From Stappia sp. (GTDB lineage: Bacteria; Pseudomonadota; Alphaproteobacteria; Rhizobiales; Stappiaceae): a DNA stretch of 64,000 nucleotides. The stretch is from assembly GCF_040110915.1 (NCBI RefSeq), contig NZ_CP157793.1:3967001-4031000 (forward strand), read 5' to 3'. The position numbers and the translations under genes were made by a program. Positions 1-8,407 of the stretch are shown here, piece by piece; position 1 is the first letter of the stretch, and every line of letters starts with the position of its first letter. Under the pieces are notes generated by a model. That model did no database searches, was not told where the DNA came from, and was given only the letters and a program-made list of their open reading frames with translations.

Positions 1-39
1 GCGGATCGTCTGCGCGAGAACGGCGCCGGCGTCGATCAT
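1..39 (-). CDS. Possible start of a gene leaving the left edge
   Basis: An ATG at 39 opens a leftward frame with no stop up to the edge, reading M-I-D-A-G-A-V-L-A-Q-T-I-R. It begins 7 bases after the rlmN stop, which would fit a downstream gene of the same transcript. Only 13 residues are visible, so no family can be assigned and the frame may be fortuitous. Confidence 0.3.
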   Translation of the reverse strand, partial: MIDAGAVLAQTIR

Positions 40-46
40 CGCGCCA

Positions 47-1297
47 TCAGCCGCCGGCCGACGACAGGGCGGAGCGCGCCGCATCCGTTTCCAGCGCCTT
101 GCGCTCGCGCGCGCGGACCTTCTCGGACTCGGACTTGAGCTGGCCGCAGGCGGCGAAAATGTCGCGCCCGCGCGGCGTGCGGATCGGCGAGGCGTAGCCC
201 GCCCGATTGACCACATCGGCGAAGGCCTCGATCTGCTCCCAGTCGGAGCATTCGTAGGCCGAGCCGGGCCAGGGGTTGAACGGGATCAGGTTGATCTTCG
301 CCGGGATGCCCTTGAGCAGCCGCACCAGATCCCGCGCCTCGGCGAGACTGTCGTTCACGCCCTTGAGCATCACATATTCGAAGGTGATACGCCGGGCGTT
401 GTTGAGCCCGGGATAGGCGCGGCAGGCGTCGAGAAGCGCCGCGATGTTCCACTTCTTGTTGATCGGCACGAGTTCGTCGCGCAGATCGTCGCGCACCGCA
501 TGCAGGGAGATCGCCAGCATGCAGCCGATCTCGGACCCCGTGCGCTCGATCATCGGAACCACGCCCGACGTGGACAGGGTGATTCGGCGCTTGGACAGCG
601 ACAGCCCCTCGCCGTCGGAGGCGATCAGCAGGGCCTTCTTGACGTTGTCGAAATTGTAGAGCGGCTCACCCATCCCCATCATCACGATGTTGGTGACGAG
701 GCGGCCTTCGCTCGGAACGGCCGCGCCCTCCGGTGTTTCGCCCCTGGGGAAATCGCCCAGCCGGTCGCGCGCGATCAGCACCTGCGAGAGGATCTCCTCC
801 GCCGTCAGATTGCGCACCAGCCGCTGCGTGCCCGTATGGCAGAAGGTGCAGGTGAGCGTGCAGCCGACCTGCGAGGAAACGCAAAGCGTGCCCCGGCCCT
901 CTTCCGGAATATAGACCGTTTCCACCTCGACCGGCCGCCCGGCGCCGCGCGACGGAAAGCGAAACAGCCACTTGCGGGTGCCGTCGTTGGAGATCTGTTC
1001 GGACACGATCTCCGGGCGCGCGATGGTGAAGGCACGCTCCAGATCGGCCCGCAGCCCCTTGGAAACATTCGTCATCTCCGAGAAGTCGGAGATGCCGCGC
1101 ACATAGAGCCAGTGCCAGAGCTGGGCGACGCGCATGCGCCGCTGGCGCTCGGGAACGCCGATGCTGGCCAGCGCTTCCGCCAGCTCGGCGCGATCCAATC
1201 CGATCAGCGACGGCATCTCGGCCGCCCCGTCGGCGGGCGGGCGCGGGGCCGCTTTGCGGGCGGGCGTGACGTCACGGTCGGTTTCGGTCAGGCTCAT
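47..1297 (-). CDS. rlmN: 23S rRNA/tRNA adenine-C2 methyltransferase RlmN
   Basis: Radical-SAM methyltransferase that in characterised members methylates C2 of A2503 in 23S rRNA and A37 of some tRNAs. The start at 1297 (MSLTETDRD) gives 416 residues, close to the family norm; the frame stays open further upstream but that extension is low-complexity and unlike the family. The radical-SAM cysteines lie in GCTLTCTFC (C146, C150, C153). C139 and C384 (in FAACGQL) match the catalytic pair known as Cys118 and Cys355 in E. coli. The spacing of all five cysteines is as expected, so the enzyme looks intact. It stands alone, downstream of an IalB-family gene on the same strand but 319 bases away. Confidence 0.96.
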   Translation of the reverse strand: MSLTETDRDVTPARKAAPRPPADGAAEMPSLIGLDRAELAEALASIGVPERQRRMRVAQLWHWLYVRGISDFSEMTNVSKGLRADLERAFTIARPEIVSEQISNDGTRKWLFRFPSRGAGRPVEVETVYIPEEGRGTLCVSSQVGCTLTCTFCHTGTQRLVRNLTAEEILSQVLIARDRLGDFPRGETPEGAAVPSEGRLVTNIVMMGMGEPLYNFDNVKKALLIASDGEGLSLSKRRITLSTSGVVPMIERTGSEIGCMLAISLHAVRDDLRDELVPINKKWNIAALLDACRAYPGLNNARRITFEYVMLKGVNDSLAEARDLVRLLKGIPAKINLIPFNPWPGSAYECSDWEQIEAFADVVNRAGYASPIRTPRGRDIFAACGQLKSESEKVRARERKALETDAARSALSSAGG

Positions 1298-1616
1298 GTC
1301 TCGGGACCATCCTTTGTGCGGGTCGCCGGCACGCCGTGCACCGCAGGTCGAACGTATCGAGCGATGGCCGTCCGGCACCCCGGTATCCGGCGTATCGGCG
1401 TCTGGCGCATTGGCGCCCCGCCTACGCGACACACGTCCCCCGCTCGATTTCCAGCGGTCGCAAGACCGCGAAGACGCGGGCCATGGCCGGCGCGGCAACG
1501 GCAAAAGGCGGTGACCGTCGCCACCGCCTCGCTCGATATCGTGGATATAACGTATCTGACGCGGATTGCGAGTCCCCTCAATCGGGGATTTCAGGCGGGG
1601 ATCGCCGCCGGCCCGC

Positions 1617-2126
1617 CTAGCGGCAGGCGGTGTCCGCCGCGCCAATCGCCGCCGTCACGCCGGACAGCGAGAACGTATAGGTGGTCTGCGTGCCCCGCGC
1701 GGAAACGCCGGAGACGACCAGCTCGCGCCCGGCCTTCATGGCCGCGACGAGTTCACGTTCCTGGGCCGCATTGCGGACCCACGCGCCGTCGTTGTTCGTG
1801 AACATCACGAATTTCTTGCCGTCCACGTCGAGCGCGACTGACGATCCTTCCCGGAAGGAATAACCCACGATCACGCTGGGTTCGTTCGCGACATTTTCGC
1901 CCGGGCGGTTCGACACGAAAAAGAACACATCTCCGTGATTTCGGTCCGTCGGGGCGAGTTTCGTTGGCTTCGACAGCGCATAACACACCTTGCCCTTGGC
2001 ACCGCCATAGGAATAGGTCGCCCAGGCATTGTGCTGGCTGATCAAGGCAGGCGTTTGCGCAGATGCTGCCACGCTGGTGAAAGCAAGTGCGAGAAGGGCC
2101 GGAATAAGCGTTCGTGCCTGCATCAT
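1617..2126 (-). CDS. Invasion-associated locus B (IalB) family exported protein
   Basis: A 169-residue protein with a typical Sec signal peptide (TLIPALLALAFTSVAASA, cleavage near residue 23) followed by a single beta-rich domain. The pattern W-x-x-Y, K-V-C-Y near residues 46-49, a Y-S-F-R-E-G segment, F-V-M-F-T-N-N-D-G-A-W and an end with A-C-R is the usual signature of the alphaproteobacterial IalB family. The two cysteines (in KVCYAL and at the C-terminus) could form a disulphide. IalB of Bartonella is linked to erythrocyte invasion, but most family members are in free-living bacteria and have no known role. An AGGAG directly precedes two tandem ATGs (2126 and 2123); the second has the better spacing. 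Confidence 0.85.
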   Translation of the reverse strand: MMQARTLIPALLALAFTSVAASAQTPALISQHNAWATYSYGGAKGKVCYALSKPTKLAPTDRNHGDVFFFVSNRPGENVANEPSVIVGYSFREGSSVALDVDGKKFVMFTNNDGAWVRNAAQERELVAAMKAGRELVVSGVSARGTQTTYTFSLSGVTAAIGAADTACR

Positions 2127-2535
2127 CTCCTAACCGCTACTGCTCCTGTTGAATTTGAGTCGAACGTGGTGCGTCCGCATTACCTTGCCTTAAGCATACT
2201 GCGCGGCAAGTTACGAAAGGGTTGATGGCCGGAAATTCCCGGCCGCGGGTTGACCTGTGTCTTTCGTGAACGGGGCACGCTGCTGATAAAATTCAGGCGA
2301 GAGTGTGACATTCCCGAAATGGCGGGAAAATCCAAAAGACTATTGACGCGGGCATGGCGAGCGGGCTGTTGTGGCGCGACGGGCGCGGCTGCATCGCTCT
2401 TGCGTCGCCGTGCAAGGCCGGGCTCTCACGCGGCCGACCCGGGCGGAACCGAGTGCTCCGCGATGCGCCTTCGGCGGCTCCGAAACACGAATGCGGCGCA
2501 CACGCCGACCAGGATTGGGTGAGGCTTCTTCAAGC
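2127..2535. other. Intergenic region, no gene recognised
   Basis: About 410 bases between the divergent IalB-family gene and the ECF sigma gene. Reading frames here are short and look like shadows. It must carry the promoters of both flanking genes, but I could not settle on a -35/-10 pair for either. Confidence 0.6.
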
Positions 2536-3102
2536 GTGGCAACGTCAGACCCCTTTTCAGACCTGATCGTCCGGGTCGCAGAGCAGCGCGACAAGACGGC
2601 GTTCGCGGCGTTGTTCGATCATTTCGCGCCGCGCCTGAAGGCCTATCTCATGCGTCTGGGCGCCGATGCCGCGACGGCGGAAGAACTCACCCAGGAGGTC
2701 ATGATCACGCTCTGGCGCAAGGCGTCGCTCTTCGATGCCCGCCGCGCGACAGCGGCCACCTGGCTTTTCCGCATCGCGCGCAACCGCCGCATCGACGCGT
2801 TGCGCCGCGACCGCTCCGCGCTGCTCGACGCCGAGGACCCGAGCCTGCGTCCCGCCGCGCCGGAGGATCAGGACGACGAACTCGATGCGCGCCTGCGCGA
2901 GGATCGCGTCCGCGAAGCGCTCACCGCCCTGCCCGAGGAGCAACGCGAGCTCATTCGCCGCGCGTTCTTCGCCGGCCTCTCGCACAGCCAGATCGCCGAT
3001 GAGACGGGCCTGCCCTTGGGCACGGTGAAATCCCGCATCCGGCTTGCCTTCACGCGTCTGCGACGCATTCTGGAGGCCGACGAGGCCGTCGATATCGAGT
3101 AA
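2536..3102 (+). CDS. ECF (group 4) RNA polymerase sigma factor
   Basis: A 188-residue sigma factor with region 2 (FAALFDHFAPRLKAYLMRLG, then ATAEELTQEVMITLWRKASLFD and the -10 recognition helix ending in RNRRIDALRR) joined by a charged linker to region 4 (ALTALPEEQRELI, then the HTH HSQIADETGLPLGTVKSR). It resembles the RpoE/ChrR-type sigma factors of alphaproteobacteria, which answer singlet oxygen or other stress. The start is set at GTG 2536 because it places the conserved sigma start about 10 residues in; the open frame extends to 2371 without family resemblance. Such genes are normally followed by a ChrR or other anti-sigma gene, but the next gene is parB on the opposite strand. Confidence 0.9.
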   Translation: MATSDPFSDLIVRVAEQRDKTAFAALFDHFAPRLKAYLMRLGADAATAEELTQEVMITLWRKASLFDARRATAATWLFRIARNRRIDALRRDRSALLDAEDPSLRPAAPEDQDDELDARLREDRVREALTALPEEQRELIRRAFFAGLSHSQIADETGLPLGTVKSRIRLAFTRLRRILEADEAVDIE

Positions 3103-3335
3103 AGCGACTGGGGTTCCGGAGAAACGGTCCCTCGCCGTCCCGTCCGATACCGGGCCAGTCTGATTCCGGCATCCCGGTCACGGGCCTTCCGGCGCGCGAT
3201 TGCGTCAATTTGTCGCGGACTTGCGCAGTATCACACCCGACTGTGCGGGCGAAGACGACATGAAACCTGTCCGGACCCGGGGCCCGTCGACCTCACATCC
3301 CGCAACGCGCTCGCCGGCTGAAACGAAGGCTGGCG

Positions 3336-4241
3336 TCAGCTCGCGACCCCGAGCAAACGGCAGATCTCGTCGAGCTGCTCGACCGAGGCATAGCGGATCT
3401 TCAGTTCGCCGGAGCCCTTCTCGGGCTTGTGGGCGATCGCGATCTTCAGACCGAGCGTATCGGTGAGCCGCTTCTCCAGCGCCCGCGTGTCCGCGTCCTT
3501 TTCCGGCCTGTCAGTGCCCGAGGCTTTCGTCTTCTTCGCGAAGGCGTCCGGGTCCTGCGCGAGCCTCTCGGCCTCGCGCACATTCAACCCCTTTTCAAGG
3601 ATCAGCTCGGCCAGCGCCGCTGGGTCCTCGGCCGTGATCAGCGCCCGCGCATGGCCGGCCGTCAGCAGCCCTTCGGCCAGATAGTCCTTCACGGGGTTGG
3701 GCAGCTTCAGCAGGCGCAGCGTGTTGGCCACATGGCTGCGGCTCTTGCCGATCACCTTGGCCAATTCGCTCTGGCTGTAGGAAAACTCCTGCACGAGCTG
3801 ATCGTAGCCGAGCCCCTCCTCGATCGGATTGAGGTCGGCGCGCTGGACGTTCTCGATGATCGCCAGCTCGAGCGCTTCCTGATCGGTGACCTCGCGAATG
3901 ACCACCGGCACCAGATGGATGCCCGCCCGCTGCGCGGCGCGCCAGCGGCGCTCGCCGGCGATGATCTCATAGGCGTTGTCGCGATCCGCGACGGGGCGCA
4001 CCAGGAGCGGCTGCACGATGCCCTTCTCGCGCACCGAGTTGGTGAGATCCTCGAGATCGGCCTCGGTGAAATTCTTGCGCGGGTTGCGGGGGTTGGCTGT
4101 CAGATGCTCGATCGGAACCCGGCGCGTGTCGCGCGGCGGACGCGGATCGGCCGGCGGCTCGGTGCCGACCTCGCCGATGAGCGCCGCGAGCCCGCGGCCA
4201 AGTCGCTTCTTCTTCCCACTGTCCTCTTCAGACATGCCCAT
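3336..4241 (-). CDS. parB: Chromosome partitioning protein ParB
   Basis: CTP-dependent DNA clamp that loads at parS and directs segregation of the origin with ParA. The 301-residue protein has the N-terminal ParA-contact motif KKRLGRGLAALIG, the ParB/Srx CTP-binding core (IVQPLLVRPV, then ENVQRADLNPIEE around residues 130-145), and the HTH parS-reading domain (YSQSELAKVIGKSRSHVANT). The C-terminal dimerisation segment ends in DEICRLLGVAS. ATG codons at 4241 and 4235 are both possible. The gene follows parA after 134 bases on the same strand, and five parS-type sites lie 1.6 to 6.4 kb from its start, so the whole partition system is present. Confidence 0.97.
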   Translation of the reverse strand: MGMSEEDSGKKKRLGRGLAALIGEVGTEPPADPRPPRDTRRVPIEHLTANPRNPRKNFTEADLEDLTNSVREKGIVQPLLVRPVADRDNAYEIIAGERRWRAAQRAGIHLVPVVIREVTDQEALELAIIENVQRADLNPIEEGLGYDQLVQEFSYSQSELAKVIGKSRSHVANTLRLLKLPNPVKDYLAEGLLTAGHARALITAEDPAALAELILEKGLNVREAERLAQDPDAFAKKTKASGTDRPEKDADTRALEKRLTDTLGLKIAIAHKPEKGSGELKIRYASVEQLDEICRLLGVAS

Positions 4242-4375
4242 GTCACCCGTTGTCGCGCGTGTGGGCCTGGCCCCACGCGTCTTTGCTTACGTTCAGGTCA
4301 GACCTTGTGTCGCGGTCAGATGCCCCGGGCAGATGCCCCCGGGGCCGTTTGTCGTTGCGCAGGCGAATCGACCCG

Positions 4376-5203
4376 TCAGGCCGCGACACCGCGCAGGGCC
4401 CGCTCGCGCTGGATGATTTCCGAGGCGAGCCGCAGGTAGGCCTGGCTGCCCGAGCACTTCAGGTCGTAGAGAAGCGCCGGCTTGCCATAGGAGGGCGCCT
4501 CCGACACGCGCACATTGCGCGGGATGATCGTCTCGTAGACCGCATCGCCCATGGTCTCGCGCACATCCGCCACAACCTGATTCGACAGGTTGTTCCGGCT
4601 GTCGAACATCGTCAGCACGATGCCGTGGATCGACAGTTGCGGGTTCAGGGCCGCCTTTACCTGCTCCACCGTGTTGAGCAACTGGCTGAGACCCTCGAGC
4701 GCGAAGAACTCGCACTGCAGGGGCACGAGGATGGAATGCGACGCGGTCAGCGCGTTGATGGTGAGCAGGTTGAGCGAGGGCGGACAGTCGATCAGCACAT
4801 AGGTGAAATCGAAACTGTGATCGTAACGGTCCTGCTCCGCCAGATCCGACAGCGCATTGCGCAACCGTTGGGCGCGATCCGAGGCGGAGGCGATTTCCAA
4901 CTCCACACCGAGAAGATCCATCGTCGACGGGGCGAGCCACAGTCGCGGCACGTCAGTGTCCTGGATCATTTCGGACAAAGAACACTCACCCGTCAAAACG
5001 TCGTAGGTGGACAACTCGCGCGCATTGCGGTCGATGCCGAGGCCCGTCGAGGCATTGCCCTGCGGGTCGAGATCGACGACCAGCACGCGTTCGCCGATGG
5101 CGGCCAGCGCCGTGCCGAGATTGATGGCCGTGGTCGTCTTGCCGACGCCGCCCTTCTGATTGGCGAGCGCAAGAACGCGCGGCATTTGCGGAAGGCTGCT
5201 CAT
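4376..5203 (-). CDS. parA: Chromosome partitioning ATPase ParA
   Basis: Deviant-Walker ATPase that binds DNA nonspecifically as an ATP dimer and moves ParB-parS complexes. The 275 residues start just before the P-loop: QKGGVGKTTTAINLGTALA carries the KGGVGKTT motif with its signature lysine. Walker A' is VLVVDLDPQGNAS, Walker B is YVLIDCPPSLNLL. The ATG overlaps the rsmG stop by 4 bases, so the two are translationally coupled in the run mnmE-mnmG-rsmG-parA-parB, which is conserved near the origin of many bacteria. Confidence 0.98.
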   Translation of the reverse strand: MSSLPQMPRVLALANQKGGVGKTTTAINLGTALAAIGERVLVVDLDPQGNASTGLGIDRNARELSTYDVLTGECSLSEMIQDTDVPRLWLAPSTMDLLGVELEIASASDRAQRLRNALSDLAEQDRYDHSFDFTYVLIDCPPSLNLLTINALTASHSILVPLQCEFFALEGLSQLLNTVEQVKAALNPQLSIHGIVLTMFDSRNNLSNQVVADVRETMGDAVYETIIPRNVRVSEAPSYGKPALLYDLKCSGSQAYLRLASEIIQRERALRGVAA

Positions 5204-5952
5204 CCGGATCTAACCTTTCCCTGTCGTGCTCCTGTCGCGCCAAGCGGCCGGATATCGGAGAGGAGCAGAATCCGGCTGTCGGGATCGATGAGGCTTTCTT
5301 CTTCTATCAGATCGAAGGCCCAGGCGTGAGACGCTTGCGTGACCTCCTCGCGGAAATTTCGCCCTTTGTGGAAAATGGCCCGCGCGCCGGCGGCGGAAAA
5401 CGGGGCCGCGAAGCCGCACAGCGTCTCCAGATCGGCCAGCGCCCGGGCGGTCACGACATCGACCGTCGCGTCCTCCGCTCCCTCTCCCGTTCCCTCTCCA
5501 AACCCTTCGCCCCGGCGCGCGGCAAAGGCCTCGATGCGCTCGGCATGCACCGTCGCCGGACATCCGGTCTCGCGGATCACCGTGCGCAGGAAGGCCGCCT
5601 TGCGCTGATTGCTTTCCACCAGATGCACATGGGCGGCGGCGAAGAACGGGTCTTCGGCCCGTCGCTCCATCAAGAGACAGGCGATCACGACCCCCGGAAA
5701 CCCGGCCCCGCTGCCGAAATCAACGAAGGTTCGCGCGCGCTCCACATGCCGCATGACCTGAAGACTGTCGGCCACATGCCGCCGCCAGACGTCGCCAAGG
5801 GTCGAGGGCGCCACCAGGTTCTGCGCCCGCTGCCAGCGCAGGAGCAGATCCACATGCGTTTTCAGGCGCTCTTCTGTTTCACGTGAAACGGGGAAAACCC
5901 CGTGCAGAACCTGGGGACCGTCGTGGATATCCACGCGCGCGGGCCGACTCAT
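5200..5952 (-). CDS. rsmG: 16S rRNA (guanine527-N7)-methyltransferase RsmG
   Basis: Class I SAM methyltransferase that forms m7G527 in 16S rRNA (GidB family). The 250 residues hold the SAM site VDFGSGAGFPGVVIACLL near residue 80 and the later motifs VTARALADLETL and IFHKGRNF. The length is at the upper end of the family, mostly from an acidic insertion (EGFGEGTGEGAEDATVD). Its ATG overlaps the mnmG stop by 4 bases and its stop overlaps the parA start, so it is the middle of a coupled operon. The residues VSRET near the N-terminus are encoded by an embedded parS site. Confidence 0.97.
   Translation of the reverse strand: MSRPARVDIHDGPQVLHGVFPVSRETEERLKTHVDLLLRWQRAQNLVAPSTLGDVWRRHVADSLQVMRHVERARTFVDFGSGAGFPGVVIACLLMERRAEDPFFAAAHVHLVESNQRKAAFLRTVIRETGCPATVHAERIEAFAARRGEGFGEGTGEGAEDATVDVVTARALADLETLCGFAAPFSAAGARAIFHKGRNFREEVTQASHAWAFDLIEEESLIDPDSRILLLSDIRPLGATGARQGKVRSG
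5875..5890. other. parS: parS site inside rsmG
   Basis: TGTTTCACGTGAAACG matches the bacterial ParB site TGTTTCACGTGAAACA at 15 of 16 bases. It is read in frame by rsmG as V-S-R-E-T, so codon choice and centromere function are held together here. It lies about 1.6 kb from the start of parB and 8 kb from the predicted origin. Confidence 0.88.
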
Positions 5953-7886
5953 GCCGCCGCTCCCCGGTCCGTGCCGCCATTTGGAGCACCGCCCGACGCC
6001 GCGTTTCGCGTCGTGCCCTTGCGCCGCACATGGGACAGAAGCAGGCCGAGCGCCGCCGGCGTCACGCCATCGATGCGGCTTGCCTGGCCGAGCGTTTCGG
6101 GCCGAACGGCCTCCAGCTTCTGGCGCGCCTCGTTCGACAGACCCTTCACCAGCGCATAATCCAGATCGACCGGAAGGATCAGCGCCTCGTCGCGCCGCAG
6201 CGCCTCGATGTCGGCGCTCTGTCGTGCCAGATACACCGCATAAAGCGCATCGATCGCGACCTGATCCGCGATCCTGCGATCCATCGCGGCGATCTCCTCC
6301 GGCCAGACCCGCGACAGCATGTCCAGATCGATGTCGGGATAGGACAGGAGATCGAAGGCCGAACGGCGCACGCCGTCCTGATTGATCGGCAGGCCGGCCC
6401 GCCGCCCCTGCTCCGGCGTGACCTGCAAGGCCTTCAGCCGAGCTTCGGTGTCCGCGAGCGCAGCCTGTTTCGTTTCGAAGGCGACTCGACGCGCCGCCCC
6501 GACGCAGCCGAGCGCAAGACCGAGCGGCGTCAGGCGCTGATCCGCATTGTCGGCTCGCAGCGACAGCCGATACTCCGCGCGCGAGGTGAACATGCGATAG
6601 GGCTCCGAGATGCCGCAGGTGACCAGATCGTCGATCATGACGCCGAGATAGCCCTGATCGCGCCCGAAGACCGCCGCCTCGCGACCGCCCACCTGCAACG
6701 CCGCGTTCAGCCCCGCCACGAGACCTTGCGCGGCTGCTTCCTCATATCCGGTCGTGCCGTTGATCTGACCGGCGAGGAACAGCCCCGCGACCCGCCGGGT
6801 TTCCAGCGTCCGCCTCAACTCGCGCGGATCGATGTGATCGTATTCGATGGCGTAGCCGGGCTTGAAGATCTCCACCCGTTCCAGACCGGGAATCGTGCGC
6901 AGGAAGGCATGCTGCACCTCCTCGGGAAGCGACGTCGAGATGCCGTTGGGATACACGGTCGGATCGTCCAGCCCTTCCGGCTCCAGAAAGATCTGATGCC
7001 CGTCGCGATCCCCGAAGCGGACCACCTTGTCCTCGATGGAGGGACAGTAGCGCGGCCCCTGCCCGGTGATCTCGCCGGAGTACATCGCCGAGCGGTTCAG
7101 ATTGTCGCGAATGAGGTCGTGCGTCGCCGGCGTCGTGCGGGTGATGAAGCAGGAGATCTGCGGCGTGTCGATCTTGGTCGTCAGCGTGGAAAAAGGTTCC
7201 GGATCCGAATCGCCGGGCTGTTCCGCCAGTGCGTCCCAGTCGATGGTCGCCCCGTTCAACCGCGCCGGCGTGCCGGTCTTCAGCCGTCCCAGCGCGAACC
7301 CATGGGCCAGCAGCGACTCCGACAGACGCACCGCCGGCGTCTCCCCGTCGCGCCCCGCCGGGATCTGCCGGTCGCCGATATGGATCACGCCGCGCAAGAA
7401 GGTGCCCGTGGTGAGCACCACCGCCCCGGCGCGGATCTCGCGACCGTCCGCCAGCCGAACCCCGGTCACCCGGCCCTCCGACACCACAAGCTCGGCCGCC
7501 TCGCCTTCCACCACGTCGAGGCCGCGGGTTTCGCGGATCGCCTCCTGCATCGCAGCCCGGTAGAGCTTGCGGTCGGCCTGCGCGCGCGGCCCACGCACCG
7601 CCGGTCCCTTGCGCCGGTTGAGCAGGCGGAACTGGATCCCGGCCCGATCCGCGACGCGGCCCATCAACCCGTCGAGCGCGTCCACCTCGCGCACGAGATG
7701 CCCCTTGCCGAGACCCCCGATCGCCGGATTGCAGGACATGATCCCGATGGTCTCGAACCGATGCGTGAGCAGAACCGTGTCGGCCCCGAGCCGCGCGCTC
7801 GCGGCCGCGGCTTCGCAGCCGGCATGACCGCCGCCGATCACCACGACATCCGCCGTCGATTGTCTATCGCCGTCCCAGGTTCGCAT
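5949..7886 (-). CDS. mnmG: tRNA uridine-34 modification enzyme MnmG (GidA)
   Basis: FAD-dependent subunit of the MnmE-MnmG complex that makes the cmnm5U group at U34 of certain tRNAs. The ATG at 7886 (MRTWDGDRQ) gives 645 residues and puts the dinucleotide-binding motif VVVIGGGHAGCEAA at the N-terminus as in the family; the frame is open to 7946 but that stretch is unlike MnmG. Also visible are the family motifs around SCNPAIGGLGKGHLVREVD, the second cysteine motif TCGISEPYRMFTSRAEYRL and the C-terminal helical domain. A short Gly/Ala-rich tail follows. The stop overlaps the rsmG start. It is 521 bases from mnmE, a gap containing a parS site. Confidence 0.97.
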   Translation of the reverse strand: MRTWDGDRQSTADVVVIGGGHAGCEAAAASARLGADTVLLTHRFETIGIMSCNPAIGGLGKGHLVREVDALDGLMGRVADRAGIQFRLLNRRKGPAVRGPRAQADRKLYRAAMQEAIRETRGLDVVEGEAAELVVSEGRVTGVRLADGREIRAGAVVLTTGTFLRGVIHIGDRQIPAGRDGETPAVRLSESLLAHGFALGRLKTGTPARLNGATIDWDALAEQPGDSDPEPFSTLTTKIDTPQISCFITRTTPATHDLIRDNLNRSAMYSGEITGQGPRYCPSIEDKVVRFGDRDGHQIFLEPEGLDDPTVYPNGISTSLPEEVQHAFLRTIPGLERVEIFKPGYAIEYDHIDPRELRRTLETRRVAGLFLAGQINGTTGYEEAAAQGLVAGLNAALQVGGREAAVFGRDQGYLGVMIDDLVTCGISEPYRMFTSRAEYRLSLRADNADQRLTPLGLALGCVGAARRVAFETKQAALADTEARLKALQVTPEQGRRAGLPINQDGVRRSAFDLLSYPDIDLDMLSRVWPEEIAAMDRRIADQVAIDALYAVYLARQSADIEALRRDEALILPVDLDYALVKGLSNEARQKLEAVRPETLGQASRIDGVTPAALGLLLSHVRRKGTTRNAASGGAPNGGTDRGAAA

Positions 7887-8407
7887 TCTCGCCAGTCCAC
7901 ATTGTCCGTCGCGGGCCTCGCCCGTCGGCCCGTTTCTCGCCGCCACGCAAAACGCTCCACCTCGCGTCCGCCAGGCAGACCCTCTTGCACCAGGTCCACA
8001 TGCGGCAGACCATGGGCAGAGCGCCGTTGCTCGCGACTGTAAAGCGATTCCAGGTCTGCCGGGAGATCCAATCCCTGCGCATGCGGAAGGACACAGGCGT
8101 CACCACTCGGCCCCGCACCGCGCCTCTGCCACTCTCGTGATACCGGAAAGCCTATACTGGAATGGCGTGTACCGGTCAAAACGATCCCGCCGAAGCGCGC
8201 TCCGGTCGGTTATGCCAATCCTGTCGCAGACCAAGGCAAGGGCCTGCCAGTGCCCCATCGGGCACACCGCCGCCCGCGCTCCCGGTTGCGGCGGTTTCTG
8301 GGTCTCGAGCGCGCCCGACGGATGAAAACTCACGGTCGTTCCGCAGGAGTCTTCATAACGGTTTTGAATCGAGCCCCGGACTCCGGTGTTTCACGTGAAA
8401 CGCTCGT
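7887..8407. other. mnmE-mnmG spacer, no gene recognised
   Basis: About 520 bases between the mnmE stop and the mnmG start. Frames of 60-110 codons exist on both strands but none resembles a protein family or carries a convincing start. The only clear element is the parS site at 8387-8402, directly after the mnmE stop. Confidence 0.6.
8387..8402. other. parS: parS site after mnmE
   Basis: TGTTTCACGTGAAACG, identical to the copy in rsmG and 15 of 16 to the consensus. It sits in noncoding DNA 5 bases beyond the mnmE stop, so its sequence is free of coding constraint. Confidence 0.88.

Noticed and set aside
1298..1645. N-terminal extension of RlmN by 116 residues
   Set aside because: Low-complexity Arg/Pro/Gly sequence unlike RlmN; ATG 1297 gives the normal length.
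5883..8042. 719-codon plus-strand frame across mnmG
   Set aside because: Shadow of mnmG on the opposite strand.
7838..8333. Two leftward frames of 77-113 codons between mnmE and mnmG
   Set aside because: No family resemblance or ribosome site, and one overlaps the mnmG N-terminus.
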